From contig NZ_CP044232.1 in the NCBI RefSeq assembly GCF_008727775.1, forward strand, positions 2,542,001 to 2,606,000: a stretch of 64,000 nucleotides of DNA, read 5' to 3'. The notes below the pieces were generated by a model. It searched no databases and was not told the origin of the DNA. It was given only the letters and a program-made list of their open reading frames with translations. The position numbers were made by a program, and so were the translations under genes. The stretch's first letter is position 1. Each line of letters starts with the position of its first letter. This document shows positions 20,200 to 28,768 of the stretch, piece by piece. The DNA is from Microbacterium lushaniae. GTDB lineage: Bacteria > Actinomycetota > Actinomycetes > Actinomycetales > Microbacteriaceae.

Positions 20200-21657
20200 T
20201 CGCACGGGGGTCCGGATCTGCTCGTGTCGCTCGACCGCGATGCCGGGGCCATCGGCATCCAGATCCAGGACCAGCTTCGCGCCGCCATCCGTGAGCGGCG
20301 ACTCGTATCCGGGGAGCGCCTGCCGTCGACTCGGCGCCTGGCGGCTCTGCTCGGAGTCGCCCGCGGCACGATCGTCGAGGTCTACGAGCAGCTCCTCGCC
20401 GAGGGCTACGTGCTCGCGACGGTGGGTTCGGGCACACGGGTGGCCGCGATACCGGCTCCCGAGGAACCGGCCGGGCGCGCCACGCCCGCCATCCCGGCCG
20501 GGTCACCTCGACCGATCGACTTCGAATACGGCATCCCCGACCTGCGGACGGTGCCGCTGTCGGATTGGAGCTGGGCGGTTTCGAAGGCGACGCAGACGCT
20601 GACGACGGCTGCACTCGGCGACGACGACCCGGCCGGTTCGCGGCACCTCCGCGACGTCGCCTCCGCCTACCACCGGCGCGTCCGGGCGGGAAGCGCCAGC
20701 ACCGAGGACGCCGTCATCGTCGCGGGCTTCCGGCAGGGACTGACCTTCGCTCTCGCGGCGCTGGCTCAGCACGGCATCCACCGGATCGCACTGGAGGATC
20801 CCGGACCGCGCGACCACGACGTGATCGCGCGGCGGGCGGGCCTGGAGGCCGTGCCGGTCCTCGTCGACGCCGACGGGCTGGATGTGGACCGTCTGCGCAG
20901 GACCGGCGCACGGGCGGTGCTGCTGACACCGGCCCACCAGTGCCCGACCGGTGTGGCGCTCGGGCCATCGCGACGGCGAGAGCTCCTCGGCTGGGCGGAG
21001 GAGGTCGACGGAATCATCCTGGAAGACGACTATGACGCCGAGTTCCGATACGACCGGCAGCCCGTCGGGTCGCTGCACGGCCTGAACCCGCGCAGGGTCA
21101 TCGCGCTGGGCTCCGTCAGCAAGACCCTGGCGCCGGCGATCCGGCTCGGCTGGGTGCTCGCGCCGCCACGGTTGCGCGACGGCATCATCGAGGAGAAGCG
21201 ACTCAGCAGCCGGGGCGCGCCGGGCCTGGATCAGGAAGCGCTGGCGCTGCTGATGGAGACGGGCCGGTTCGATCGCCATCTGCGGCGAGTGCGGGAGACC
21301 TATCGGGCGCGCCGCGACATCCTGGCTGCGGAGGTCGATCGCGCCTTCGGGCCGGGCCGGCTCACCGGTCTCGCCGCGGGATGCCACGCCGTCCTGCAGC
21401 TTCCCGCCGGGTCGAGCGAGCGGGAGGTGGCCGCGACCGCGGCGACCATGGGCGTGCTCGTCAACACACTCGGCCAGTACCGGTTCTCGGCGGAGGCCAC
21501 GCAGGCCGACCCCCTCCCCCCGGCTCTGGTGATCGGCTTCGGCAACGTCGACGAAGCCCGCATCCGCGACGGCATCCGCATTCTCGCTGCGGCAGAGGCC
21601 GCGGCACGGCGCCCGGGATCGGCGCCCCCGAAACCGCCGCATCCCCCCGCGGCCTGA
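20185..21657 (+). CDS. MocR/PdxR-type regulator with aminotransferase domain
   Basis: 490 residues. The N-terminal GntR winged helix covers residues 15-85 (IQIQDQLRAAIRERRLVSG, LPSTRRLAALLGVARGTIVEVYEQLLAEGYV). A linker leads to a fold-type-I aminotransferase domain: FEYGIPDLRTVPLSDW, LTPAHQCPTGVALG, ILEDDYDAEFRYDRQPVGSL and the PLP-binding Lys in ALGSVSKTLAPAIRLGW. These proteins use pyridoxal phosphate as a sensor rather than for catalysis. The ATG at 20185 was preferred to an upstream GTG at 20155 because the latter lies in the operator. It is divergent from an EamA exporter, its likely target. PdxR-type control of pyridoxal synthesis is less likely, as no pdx genes are near. Confidence 0.9.
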   Translation: MTVDWSHGGPDLLVSLDRDAGAIGIQIQDQLRAAIRERRLVSGERLPSTRRLAALLGVARGTIVEVYEQLLAEGYVLATVGSGTRVAAIPAPEEPAGRATPAIPAGSPRPIDFEYGIPDLRTVPLSDWSWAVSKATQTLTTAALGDDDPAGSRHLRDVASAYHRRVRAGSASTEDAVIVAGFRQGLTFALAALAQHGIHRIALEDPGPRDHDVIARRAGLEAVPVLVDADGLDVDRLRRTGARAVLLTPAHQCPTGVALGPSRRRELLGWAEEVDGIILEDDYDAEFRYDRQPVGSLHGLNPRRVIALGSVSKTLAPAIRLGWVLAPPRLRDGIIEEKRLSSRGAPGLDQEALALLMETGRFDRHLRRVRETYRARRDILAAEVDRAFGPGRLTGLAAGCHAVLQLPAGSSEREVAATAATMGVLVNTLGQYRFSAEATQADPLPPALVIGFGNVDEARIRDGIRILAAAEAAARRPGSAPPKPPHPPAA

Positions 21658-21750
21658 CCGGCCGCTCACGCCCGCCGCCGCAACGCGGCGCGGGTGCCCG
21701 ATGAGCGCAACCCCCTCCGGCGCCCCGACCGCCGCCGATCAGGATGGGGC

Positions 21751-22668
21751 ATGGCCCCTTCACGCGTCCAGACATTCCGCCACGCCGACCTGGTCTTCGA
21801 CGTGTCCGACACGGGGCCGATCGGCGGCCCGGTCGTCGTCCTCCTGCACGGCTTCCCGGGATCGCGGCGTACGTGGGACGCCGTGGCGCCGCTGCTGGCC
21901 GCCGGTGGCGCCCGGGTCATCGCGTTCGACCAGCGCGGCTACTCGCCGCGGGCGCGCCCGCGCCGGCGACGCGACTACCGGACCGCCGACGTCACCGGCG
22001 ACGTGGTCGCCCTCCTGGATCGGCTCGACGTCGACCGCGTGCACCTGGTCGGGCATGACTGGGGCGGATTCGTCGCGTGGCGGATGGCGGCGGCCGCCCC
22101 GCAGCGCCTCACCGGCATGACCGTGCTGTCCACGCCGCATCCGAGCGCGATGCTTCGTTCGCTTGTCTCCTCGGCACAGGGCCTGCGATCGCTCTACATC
22201 GCCTTCTTCCAGCTGCCGCTGCTGCCCGAGACCGTACTGCGGCCTCGCCTGGCCCGGCTGCTGGAGTCTTCGGGGCTCCCCGCTCCCATCGCCCGGGAAT
22301 ACCAGCGGTTCCTGGCGCAGCCGGGAGCCCTGCGTGCCGCACTGCACTGGTACCGCGGAATGGGGCTGCCCGACCGGCGCCGGGGGCGTCCGGCACGGTC
22401 TCGCGTGCACGTGCCGACCACGTACGTGTGGGGCAACGCAGACCAGGCGCTCGGGCGACGCGCTGCCCAGCTCACGCGGCAGTGGGTGCGGGCGCCGTAT
22501 CGCTTCGTCGAGGTGGACGAGGGACATTGGCTCCCCGAGCGCGCGGCGGGAAGGGTGGCGCAGGAGATCCTCGCCACCCTTCCGGCCGCATCGCGCTACG
22601 CCGAACCGGCAGAACCGGCCGAATCGACGAGGTTCCCCACGTCGTCCGGCTCGGGCTCGGACAGGTAG
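21751..22668 (+). CDS. Alpha/beta hydrolase, epoxide hydrolase-like
   Basis: 305 residues from the ATG at 21751. It shows VVVLLHGFPGSRRTWDAV, IAFDQRGYSPRARP, the nucleophile elbow LVGHDWGGFVAWRMA with Asp, and a late DEGHWLPERA with His. HGFPG plus GHDWGG is the standard epoxide hydrolase/dehalogenase signature with an Asp nucleophile. An upstream start at 21691 (GTG) is possible, but its residues are low-complexity. The 3' end overlaps the convergent monooxygenase gene by 73 bp, so the last 24 residues (AEPAEPAESTRFPTSSGSG) are antisense to that gene's final codons and look like an extension gained by loss of an earlier stop. The substrate is unknown. Confidence 0.85.
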   Translation: MAPSRVQTFRHADLVFDVSDTGPIGGPVVVLLHGFPGSRRTWDAVAPLLAAGGARVIAFDQRGYSPRARPRRRRDYRTADVTGDVVALLDRLDVDRVHLVGHDWGGFVAWRMAAAAPQRLTGMTVLSTPHPSAMLRSLVSSAQGLRSLYIAFFQLPLLPETVLRPRLARLLESSGLPAPIAREYQRFLAQPGALRAALHWYRGMGLPDRRRGRPARSRVHVPTTYVWGNADQALGRRAAQLTRQWVRAPYRFVEVDEGHWLPERAAGRVAQEILATLPAASRYAEPAEPAESTRFPTSSGSGSDR

Positions 22669-23993
22669 CGCTCGAGGCTGTCGTCCAGTTCGGACAGCCA
22701 GGGGGTGTGGTGCACCGAGGCCATCGTCCCCGTCATCACCGACGGGTACACGGCGTCGCGGTAACCCAGGATGTTGACCTGCTTGTCGTGCTTCCAGGCC
22801 AGGAAGATCCGCACGACCTCGTCGAGGTCGAACATCGGATAGTCGGTCAGATCGATCAGGTCGCGGATGTAGTCGGCCTGGAACCTGATCTCATCGGCCG
22901 GCCCGTTCAATCCGCGGAACCGCTGGAGCCACGCATCCATGTCCTGCCGACGAGCCTCAGGACCGGGAAGCTCGAAGTCACCCAGGATGACGTCGCGGAC
23001 GAACCATGCCTGCGCGTCGAACATGTTGAACGTGAACCACTGGTCCTGCGCGCCCAGGTAGAACAGCTTCTCGTTGGCCTCCGAGACCACGCCGCGGTAC
23101 AGGCCGTCGGGGTAGAGGCAGTTGGGCGAATCCAGCGCCAGGTCGGACGGCAGGAACGGGTAGTGGTGCAGGTACCCCGTGCACAGCACGACGGCATCGA
23201 AGTCGCCGCTGGTGCCGTCGCTGAAATGCACGGTCGATCCCTCGAAACGCTCGACGAGCGGTACCTCTCGCATGCCCTTGGGCCAGTCGAATCCCATGGG
23301 CTTGGTGCGGTAGCTGAAGGTGACCGAGCGCGCGCCCATCTTGTACGCCTGCACACCGATGTCTTCGGCGGAGTAGCTCGCGCCGATCAGGAGGACGTCC
23401 TTGTCGGCGAGGGCCTCCGCGCCGCGGAAGTCGTGGGCGTGGCGCAGGCTGCCGGGGAAGGTCTCGATACCGGCGAACTCGGGCACGTTGGGGTAGCTGA
23501 AGTGGCCGCTGCCGACCACGACGTAATCGAACTCACTGGTCTCGGTGCGGTTCTCGACCGCGTCGTGGACCGTCACGCTGAAGGTCTGGGTGTCCTCGTT
23601 GTACTGGACCCACCGCACCACGGTGTTGAAACGCACGTACTGCTTGACGTCGCTCTTCTCGACCCGGCCGTTGATGTAGTCCCACAGCACCGCGCGCGGC
23701 GGATACGACGAGATCGGCCGGCCGAAGTGCTCGTCGAAGGTGTACTCGGCGAACTCGAGCGCCTCCTTCGGCCCGTTGGACCACAGGTTGCGGTACATGC
23801 TGGAGTGCACCGGCTCCCCGTGCGCGTCCAGGCCCGTGCGCCACGTGAAGTTCCACTGCCCGCCCCAATCGGCCTGCTTCTCGAAGCACACGATCTCGGG
23901 CATCTCCCGGCCGGTGTTCCGAACGGACTCGAAAGCCCGAAGCTGTGCCATCCCGCTGGGTCCGGCTCCGATGATTGCAACGCGAGAAGTCAA
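22596..23993 (-). CDS. Flavin-containing monooxygenase, trimethylamine monooxygenase-like
   Basis: 465 residues starting with TTG at 23993, preceded by GGATAGGA. The FAD site is VAIIGAGPSGMAQLRAF, the FMO signature is FPGSLRHAHDFRG (FxGxxxHxxx), and a second Rossmann site is VLLIGASYSAEDIGVQAYK. CTGYLHHYPFL is also present. The sequence resembles bacterial trimethylamine monooxygenase (Tmm), which oxidises trimethylamine to its N-oxide with NADPH and oxygen; the FPGxxxHAHDFR form is typical of that branch. Other N- or S-oxidations are possible. It is divergent from a VOC dioxygenase-like/MarR pair and overlaps the convergent hydrolase at its 3' end. A CACTGC-N9-GCAGTG repeat at 24131-24151 lies upstream and might be its operator. 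Confidence 0.87.
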   Translation of the reverse strand: MTSRVAIIGAGPSGMAQLRAFESVRNTGREMPEIVCFEKQADWGGQWNFTWRTGLDAHGEPVHSSMYRNLWSNGPKEALEFAEYTFDEHFGRPISSYPPRAVLWDYINGRVEKSDVKQYVRFNTVVRWVQYNEDTQTFSVTVHDAVENRTETSEFDYVVVGSGHFSYPNVPEFAGIETFPGSLRHAHDFRGAEALADKDVLLIGASYSAEDIGVQAYKMGARSVTFSYRTKPMGFDWPKGMREVPLVERFEGSTVHFSDGTSGDFDAVVLCTGYLHHYPFLPSDLALDSPNCLYPDGLYRGVVSEANEKLFYLGAQDQWFTFNMFDAQAWFVRDVILGDFELPGPEARRQDMDAWLQRFRGLNGPADEIRFQADYIRDLIDLTDYPMFDLDEVVRIFLAWKHDKQVNILGYRDAVYPSVMTGTMASVHHTPWLSELDDSLERYLSEPEPDDVGNLVDSAGSAGSA

Positions 23994-24266
23994 ACCGTTC
24001 CTATCCTGGCCGGGGCCATTGAGCGACGTCGGCGGCAGGATCCGCGGCGGGTGCCGCGAGGCGCACCGACGTGGTGGTATCCGTTCCGCGCCCCTCGGCG
24101 GGTCGACGAGCGGACTCTTGCGGAATCATTCACTGCGTGGTACAAGCAGTGGCTCCGAAGATTTTATCAGGTCCCCTCTCGTGCGACCGCGGCTCGTACC
24201 CTGCTGCGCCCCCGGGAGACCTGCGCCACGGCGGCGGACGAGGAGGCGAGACGCGCGCCGCGGAAT

Positions 24267-24282
24267 AGTTGAGCGTTCAACT
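24267..24282. promoter_or_regulatory. Candidate MarR operator
   Basis: A perfect palindrome AGTTGA-GCGT-TCAACT, 14 bp upstream of the VOC dioxygenase-like gene. TTGA-n-TCAA cores are common binding sites of MarR-family repressors, and a MarR gene is the next gene in the operon. Confidence 0.65.
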
Positions 24283-24296
24283 CAGTTGGGGATCGC

Positions 24297-25175
24297 ATGA
24301 GCACCAGCACACGCCTTGCCGCCGATACGGCGATGGGGGCGGTCACCCTGAACGTGGCGGATCTCGACGCGATGACGTCGTACTACCGGGACGGCGTCGG
24401 GCTGGCGGTGATGGAGCAGACGGGCCCGCGTGTCACCCTCGGGCGCGCGGGACGGCCGGTCGTCGTGCTCGCGCACACCCCCGAACTGCGGCACGCGGGG
24501 CCGCGCGAGGCCGGCCTGTTCCACACGGCGATCGTCTTCGCCACCGAGGCGGCGCTGGCCGCCGCGGTCTACTCCGTCGCTCGACTGCGCCCCGGCTCGC
24601 TCACCGGCTCCAGCGACCACCTGGTCAGCAAGGCCTTCTACTTCGACGACCCCGAGGGCAACGGCGTCGAGCTGTACTGGGACCGCGACCGCACGACGTG
24701 GAGCTGGGTCCACGGGCAGGTCGAGATGTCCACGCTGTTCTTGGACCCGAACGCCTATCTGCGGGAGCACCTGGACGAGCGCGGACTCGCCGGGGAGGCG
24801 ATCGGAGAGGCCCGCGTCGGGCACATCCATCTGTCGGTCGGGGAGGTGGCGACGGCGCGCGACTTCTACGCGACCACCCTCGGGTTTGACGTGACGCTCG
24901 CGCTGGGCGACCAGGCCGTGTTCGTCAGCGCCGGCGGGTACCACCATCACATGGCGATGAACGTGTGGAACAGCCGCGGCGCGGGTCGCCGGCAGCGCAC
25001 CCTGGGGCTCGGTCGCGTGGACCTCGAGCTGCCGTCCTCCGATGAGGCCGGCGCCCTGGTCGAACGCCTCCAGCACTACCGCGTCCCCGTGCGTGACGAC
25101 GGCGGGAGGGTCCACTTCGAAGACCCCTGGGCCAACGCCGTCAGCCTCACCGTGACTCCCTCGGCGACCTCGTGA
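24297..25175 (+). CDS. Catechol 2,3-dioxygenase-like VOC protein
   Basis: 292 residues in two VOC modules. Module one has MGAVTLNVADLDAMTSYYRDGVGL and a metal-ligand-like LFHTAIVF. Module two begins RVGHIHLSVGEVATARDFYATTLGF, contains GGYHHHMAMNVWNS and ends VDLELPSSDEAG. GHIHLSVG, HHHMAMNVW and VELYWDRDR match the CatE type of extradiol dioxygenase, where two His and one Glu bind Fe(II) or Mn(II). In Bacillus, CatE-type genes respond to catechol and quinones through MarR regulators. Here the MarR gene overlaps the stop by the GTGA arrangement and a palindromic MarR-like operator is upstream, so control by the neighbour is very likely. The exact substrate is unknown. Confidence 0.85.
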   Translation: MSTSTRLAADTAMGAVTLNVADLDAMTSYYRDGVGLAVMEQTGPRVTLGRAGRPVVVLAHTPELRHAGPREAGLFHTAIVFATEAALAAAVYSVARLRPGSLTGSSDHLVSKAFYFDDPEGNGVELYWDRDRTTWSWVHGQVEMSTLFLDPNAYLREHLDERGLAGEAIGEARVGHIHLSVGEVATARDFYATTLGFDVTLALGDQAVFVSAGGYHHHMAMNVWNSRGAGRRQRTLGLGRVDLELPSSDEAGALVERLQHYRVPVRDDGGRVHFEDPWANAVSLTVTPSATS

Positions 25176-25630
25176 CCGGCGCCTCCGATGCATGGCGCGA
25201 TCTCATGCTCGCGACGCACCTCCTCGACGCCGCACTCGAACGGCAGGCCCAGCGCGACGGCGGCATCTCGCACGGTCACTTCAAGATCCTCGTCCTGCTG
25301 AGCGCCGCGCACGACCAGACGCTCGGCCTGAAAAGCCTCGCGGAGTCGCTCCGCTTCTCCCCCAGCCGCATCAGCCACGCGATCACCGCGCTCGAGGGCC
25401 AGGGGCTCGTCACGCGCCGCCCCGTCACGAGTGGGCGGCGCGCTTTCGAGGCCACCCTGACGCGGAGGGGACGACTGCTCGTGGGCACCGTCCTGCGCGG
25501 GCAGCGGCGGGAGATCCGCGACCCCATCCTGGACGGCCTGGGCAGTGAGGGCACGGCCGCCCTCGCCGACCTCAGCGCCCGCATCATCGCCCTGCTCGAC
25601 CGCGATAATCCAGGCACGCCCGACCGCTGA
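25172..25630 (+). CDS. MarR-family transcriptional regulator
   Basis: 152 residues from a GTG at 25172 overlapping the stop of the dioxygenase-like gene. The winged helix is clear: HFKILVLLSAAHDQTLGLKS, LAESLRFSPSRISHAITALE (recognition helix) and a wing RPVTSGRRAFEATLTRRG. Long N- and C-terminal helices for dimerisation are present. It should repress the operon that includes itself by binding AGTTGA-N4-TCAACT at 24267-24282, with ligands such as phenols or quinones inferred from its partner gene. No redox-sensing Cys is visible in the sequence, which argues for direct ligand binding rather than thiol oxidation. Confidence 0.92.
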   Translation: MTGASDAWRDLMLATHLLDAALERQAQRDGGISHGHFKILVLLSAAHDQTLGLKSLAESLRFSPSRISHAITALEGQGLVTRRPVTSGRRAFEATLTRRGRLLVGTVLRGQRREIRDPILDGLGSEGTAALADLSARIIALLDRDNPGTPDR

Positions 25631-25714
25631 CGCGCCTACGCCGCGAGCTGGGCGACGATCTCGGCCCTCATCATCGGCACGGGGCCAAGCAGGCTGCCCG
25701 CGGACCCGATTTGC

Positions 25715-25746
25715 TGTCACGTATGGAATGTCGCCAGTGCGTGACA
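25715..25746. promoter_or_regulatory. Inverted repeat upstream of the LysE-type exporter gene
   Basis: TGTCACG at 25715-25721 and CGTGACA at 25740-25746, a perfect 7-bp pair with an 18-bp spacer, ending 10 bp before the exporter ATG. It may be an operator; the cognate regulator is not obvious in the window. Confidence 0.45.
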
Positions 25747-25756
25747 TACTGCGGGC

Positions 25757-26413
25757 ATGATCCTGGACATCCCGCTGGCGGTGTACCTCGCGTTCCTGGC
25801 CGCGACGCTGCTCATCGCCGTCGTCCCCGGGCCCGACCACGTGTACCTCGGTGCGGTGGCCCTGCGGGACGGGCGACGCGCGGGCACGGTGGCGGCATCG
25901 GGCATGGCGGTGTCGATGACCGTGCACACGCTCGTGGCGGTGACGGGCCTGGGCGCCCTCCTCACGGCCCTCCCCGCCGCGCTCGTGCTCATCCGCCTGC
26001 TCGGGGCGGCATACCTCATCCACCTCGGGATCGGGGCGCTGCGCGCCCGCACCGCCACCGACGCCCCGGCCGCCGCATCCACCGGCCGGAACTTCATGCG
26101 CGCGATGGTGGTCAACCTCACCAATCCCAAGATCGTCATCTTCTTCCTCGCCTTCCTCCCCCAGTTCGTCGACGGCGACGCGGGCAACCCCGCCCTGCAG
26201 CTGCTGGTCCTCGGCCTGTCGTTCGTCGTCATCGGCTTCGTGGTCGACACCGTGTACGCCTCGCTCGGCGGGCTGCTCGGGCGCTTCCTCGCCGGACGGG
26301 GCACGAAGGCGCGGGCGCTGTCCGTGATCAGCGGATGCGTCTACCTCGGGCTGGCCGCCCTGGTGCTCGTGACCGTCGTCGTGGATGTCGTCTCGGGGGC
26401 GGCCGGACGGTGA
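25757..26413 (+). CDS. LysE/RhtB-family amino-acid exporter
   Basis: 218 residues with six hydrophobic segments. The family signature is at the N-terminus: TLLIAVVPGPDHVYLGAVALRDGRRAG (GPGP-like block). A later block NFMRAMVVNLTNPKIVIFFLAFLPQFVD contains the conserved N-P-K. Such transporters export amino acids or related compounds by proton exchange at the membrane. The ATG at 25757 is 10 bp after an inverted repeat that may be its operator. The gene stands alone between the MarR unit and a zinc-finger regulator gene. The substrate cannot be told; lysine, threonine and homoserine are known for the family. Confidence 0.9.
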   Translation: MILDIPLAVYLAFLAATLLIAVVPGPDHVYLGAVALRDGRRAGTVAASGMAVSMTVHTLVAVTGLGALLTALPAALVLIRLLGAAYLIHLGIGALRARTATDAPAAASTGRNFMRAMVVNLTNPKIVIFFLAFLPQFVDGDAGNPALQLLVLGLSFVVIGFVVDTVYASLGGLLGRFLAGRGTKARALSVISGCVYLGLAALVLVTVVVDVVSGAAGR

Positions 26414-26479
26414 CGCCTCCCGTCCGTGGCGCTCTCGTCACGTGTTAGCCTCCGACCAGCCGTGACAGAGGGGGAAGCG

Positions 26480-27061
26480 ATGACTCACCAGGGCTCCGCG
26501 GTCGACGCACTTCCCCTCCGACTCCTGACACGCATCGTGAATGAGTACGGCGACGCACCGCGCGCGGCAGCAGGCGAATCCGGGGCCCCCTATCCCCCTG
26601 CCGACGCGCTCGGCGAGGAGGCCACCGCCTTGTGGGCGCAGCGCGCAGCGCCGCCGGAGAAGGCCTTGGTGGAGACGGCCAATCTCCTCCACCCGGTCTT
26701 CGCCGCAGCATCCGGCGGCGAGTGCGCCGATCGACTCAACACATTGATCGCCGAGGCGGGACTGACCCCGGCAATGGCGGCACGGGAGTGGGACGTGCGC
26801 GAGCAGTGGCGCACCTCCCGCCCTGGGCGCACGCTGCTGGCCGCCGCCACGCTCGCGCTCCTCGATCACCTGCGCGGCGATCCCGACGCCAGCCGGCTGG
26901 GAACGTGCCTGGGCGAGGCGTGCGTCGACGTCTACATCGACCACTCGCCCGCCCGGCGCCGGCAGTACTGCTCGCTGACGTGTCAGAACCGCGCCCGCAC
27001 CCGCGCGTACCGCGCCGCCAAACGCGCCGCCGGCTCATCCCCATCCGCCGTCACGCCGTGA
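26480..27061 (+). CDS. CGNR zinc-finger protein (ABATE-like)
   Basis: 193 residues from the ATG at 26480 after GGGGGAAGC. The C-terminus holds a CGNR-type zinc finger: CLGEACVDVYIDHSPARRRQYC, then C-Q-N-R with basic residues after it. The N-terminal 140 residues form the helical stress-sensing domain seen with this finger (LRLLTRIVNEYG, LVETANLLHPVF, DHLRGDPDASRLGTC). These proteins are thought to be transcription regulators in actinobacteria. Here the finger has CSLTCQNR, so CGNR reads C-Q-N-R. No clear partner gene is adjacent; the upstream exporter gene ends 66 bp before and might be regulated by it, which is only a guess. Confidence 0.82.
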   Translation: MTHQGSAVDALPLRLLTRIVNEYGDAPRAAAGESGAPYPPADALGEEATALWAQRAAPPEKALVETANLLHPVFAAASGGECADRLNTLIAEAGLTPAMAAREWDVREQWRTSRPGRTLLAAATLALLDHLRGDPDASRLGTCLGEACVDVYIDHSPARRRQYCSLTCQNRARTRAYRAAKRAAGSSPSAVTP

Positions 27062-27196
27062 GCGCGAGGAGCCACGCGGGCGGATAGCGCACCTGACCGC
27101 CCACGGCAAGGCGGTTCTCGCGGATGTGCTCCGTCGGGTTCCCTGGTTCTCGACGCGCCGACTCTTCCGTCAGCGCCATACCGAGAAGGAGGAGTT

Positions 27197-27667
27197 GTGG
27201 ACACGACAGCCCTCATCTGGATCATCGTCGCCATCGTCGTCGTGATCGCGATCATCGCCGTGGTCCTGGTCGTCACCGCAAAGGGACGGCGGGAACGCCG
27301 CCAGCGCGCTCAGCACGAGAAGGCTGAGAAGCTGCGCGCCGAGGCGAGAGAGGCAGACCTCGGCGCACGCCAGCACGAGGCCGAGCTGGCGCAGGCCCGC
27401 GCCGACACCGCGGCGGCACAGGCGGAGTCCGAGCGGGCGAAGGCCCGCGCGGCCCAGGCCGACATCGACGCGCAGCGGCGCGCCGCCGACATCGACCAGC
27501 ACGCCGCTGAGGCCGCCAAACGCCGAGACGAGCAGGCCGAAACACTGCGGAAGGCCGACAAGGTCGACCCCTTCGTCGACGGCGACGGCCGCGATCGCGC
27601 AGCCACGGACGCGACGACCCGTTCGGATCGCGGCGCTACAGGCGAGAACACCGGACCGGAACGCTGA
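27197..27667 (+). CDS. Membrane-anchored coiled-coil protein
   Basis: 156 residues from a GTG at 27197 after GAAGGAGGAG. A single N-terminal transmembrane helix (residues 4-27, very rich in Val and Ile) is followed by a long charged alanine-rich coiled coil (residues 30-120: repeated E-A-x-x-x-A-R patterns) and a disordered acidic end. The topology suggests a short extracellular end and a cytoplasmic coiled coil. Not recognised as a specific family; such proteins occur near cell-envelope genes in Microbacteriaceae. A strong bidirectional terminator follows. Confidence 0.7.
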   Translation: MDTTALIWIIVAIVVVIAIIAVVLVVTAKGRRERRQRAQHEKAEKLRAEAREADLGARQHEAELAQARADTAAAQAESERAKARAAQADIDAQRRAADIDQHAAEAAKRRDEQAETLRKADKVDPFVDGDGRDRAATDATTRSDRGATGENTGPER

Positions 27668-27733
27668 TCCGCCTGCGCGCCGCGTCGTCCGCATCCTCAC
27701 GGCGCGCGGGAGGTGGTTCCCATCTGAGGGACG

Positions 27734-27767
27734 ACGAAGGTCCCCTGCGAATGCAGGGGACCTTCGT
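27734..27767. terminator. Bidirectional transcription terminator
   Basis: A perfect 15-bp stem ACGAAGGTCCCCTGC pairing with GCAGGGGACCTTCGT around a GAAT loop, between two convergent genes. T-richness is weak on either side. Confidence 0.8.
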
Positions 27768-27802
27768 TCAATCCGTTGGGGCGATCTCCGCCCCGGCTGG
27801 GC

Positions 27803-28087
27803 TCAGCGGCCGTTGCCGGCCTCACGGCCTTCGCGGTCGTAGTACTCGCGGCTGCCGGACTTGGCCAGTCCGCGGCTGATCATGTAGCCGATGGTGAGCA
27901 GCGTGGCGTACAGCCAGACCTGCTCGGTTCCGAACCCCTCGCCGTCGTCACCGTTGTCCACAACGAGCGACGCGATGAACATCCCGGCGAGGATCACCAC
28001 GTACACGATGAACTCCGTGGTCTTGAACGCGGCTTTGGTCTCGGTCGAGATGCGGGGGGTGCGGGCGGCGAGAGAGGTATTGCTCAT
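27803..28087 (-). CDS. Small membrane protein of unknown function
   Basis: 94 residues from the ATG at 28087 after AGGAAAGACG. Two hydrophobic segments (FIVYVVILAGMFIASLVV and VWLYATLLTIGYMISRGLA) are separated by an acidic loop DNGDDGEGFGTEQ, and the protein ends with a polar tail REYYDREGREAGNGR. Such short proteins with ETKAAFKTTEFIVY before the first helix are frequent in Micrococcales, without known role. The longer upstream in-frame start is rejected as it lies in low-complexity sequence. It faces the convergent terminator at 27734-27767. Confidence 0.75.
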   Translation of the reverse strand: MSNTSLAARTPRISTETKAAFKTTEFIVYVVILAGMFIASLVVDNGDDGEGFGTEQVWLYATLLTIGYMISRGLAKSGSREYYDREGREAGNGR

Positions 28088-28236
28088 GACGTTTGCGTCT
28101 TTCCTGGTAGGTATCGGGTGCGGCACGCGTTGGCGGCCTCGTCGAGGAGACCAGTGCGCACGGGTTTTGTATCCCCCCTTGCATTTGGAGGGGACCATCA
28201 GGAGAAATCTCGACCTGGCCTCGACCAGAACAGGGG

Positions 28237-28677
28237 TCAGCGCACCGCGGCGCTCACCAACTCGGTGACCTTCGCCTGCACCGTCGGAGTCCACGTGCGC
28301 ACGGCGAATCCGACGGGCCACAGGTCGCCGTCATCCAGGTGCGCGCGATCCTCGAATCCGATCGTGGCGTACCGCGTGCCGAACTTCCGCGCCGGTTGGA
28401 TGAAGACGACGATCTTGCCCTCGTCGTTGGCGTATCCGGGCATGCCGTAGTAGGTCTTCGGGACGAGCTCGGGGGCGACCTCGCTCACCACGGCGTGCAG
28501 CCCCTCCGCCAGGCTCTTGTCCTCAGGCTCGAGCGCGGAGATCGCCTCGAGGACGGCCTTCTCACCGGCGGCGCGGTTCTTGCCGGCCTTCTCCTGCGCG
28601 CGCAGCTCTTTGGCGCGCTGCTTGACCGCCTCGCGCTCCTGTGCGCTCAGCCCATCGGAGGTGTCGGTCTTGGCCAT
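28237..28677 (-). CDS. DUF1801 (YdhG-like) protein
   Basis: 146 residues from the ATG at 28677, which follows AAAGGA at proper spacing; an ATG 9 nt upstream overlaps that ribosome site. The N-terminus is a charged helix (EREAVKQRAKELRAQEKAG). The domain follows with LHAVVSEVAPELVPKTYYGMPGYANDEGKIVVFIQPARKF, where YGMPGY matches the family motif (YGMPxF/Y), and a closing FEDRAHLDDGDLWP. The fold is related to SufE-independent iron-cluster proteins and to phosphate binding, but the role is unknown. It is transcribed towards the small membrane protein gene with a 149-bp gap. Confidence 0.8.
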   Translation of the reverse strand: MAKTDTSDGLSAQEREAVKQRAKELRAQEKAGKNRAAGEKAVLEAISALEPEDKSLAEGLHAVVSEVAPELVPKTYYGMPGYANDEGKIVVFIQPARKFGTRYATIGFEDRAHLDDGDLWPVGFAVRTWTPTVQAKVTELVSAAVR

Positions 28678-28768
28678 GGCAGCCATCCTTTCCGGTCGCG
28701 GTCATCTCTCGGGTCTCACGGTAGGGGTCGTCGGCGCAGCGCGCTTCTCCGATCGTGACCGAAACGAC

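Noticed and set aside
25634..25705. Minus-strand stretch reading GSAGSLLGPVPMMRAEIVAQ and ending with LAA and TAG
   Set aside because: It looks like a protein C-terminus, but only 24 codons are open after an upstream stop, there is no start or homology that can be recognised, so it is not listed as a pseudogene.
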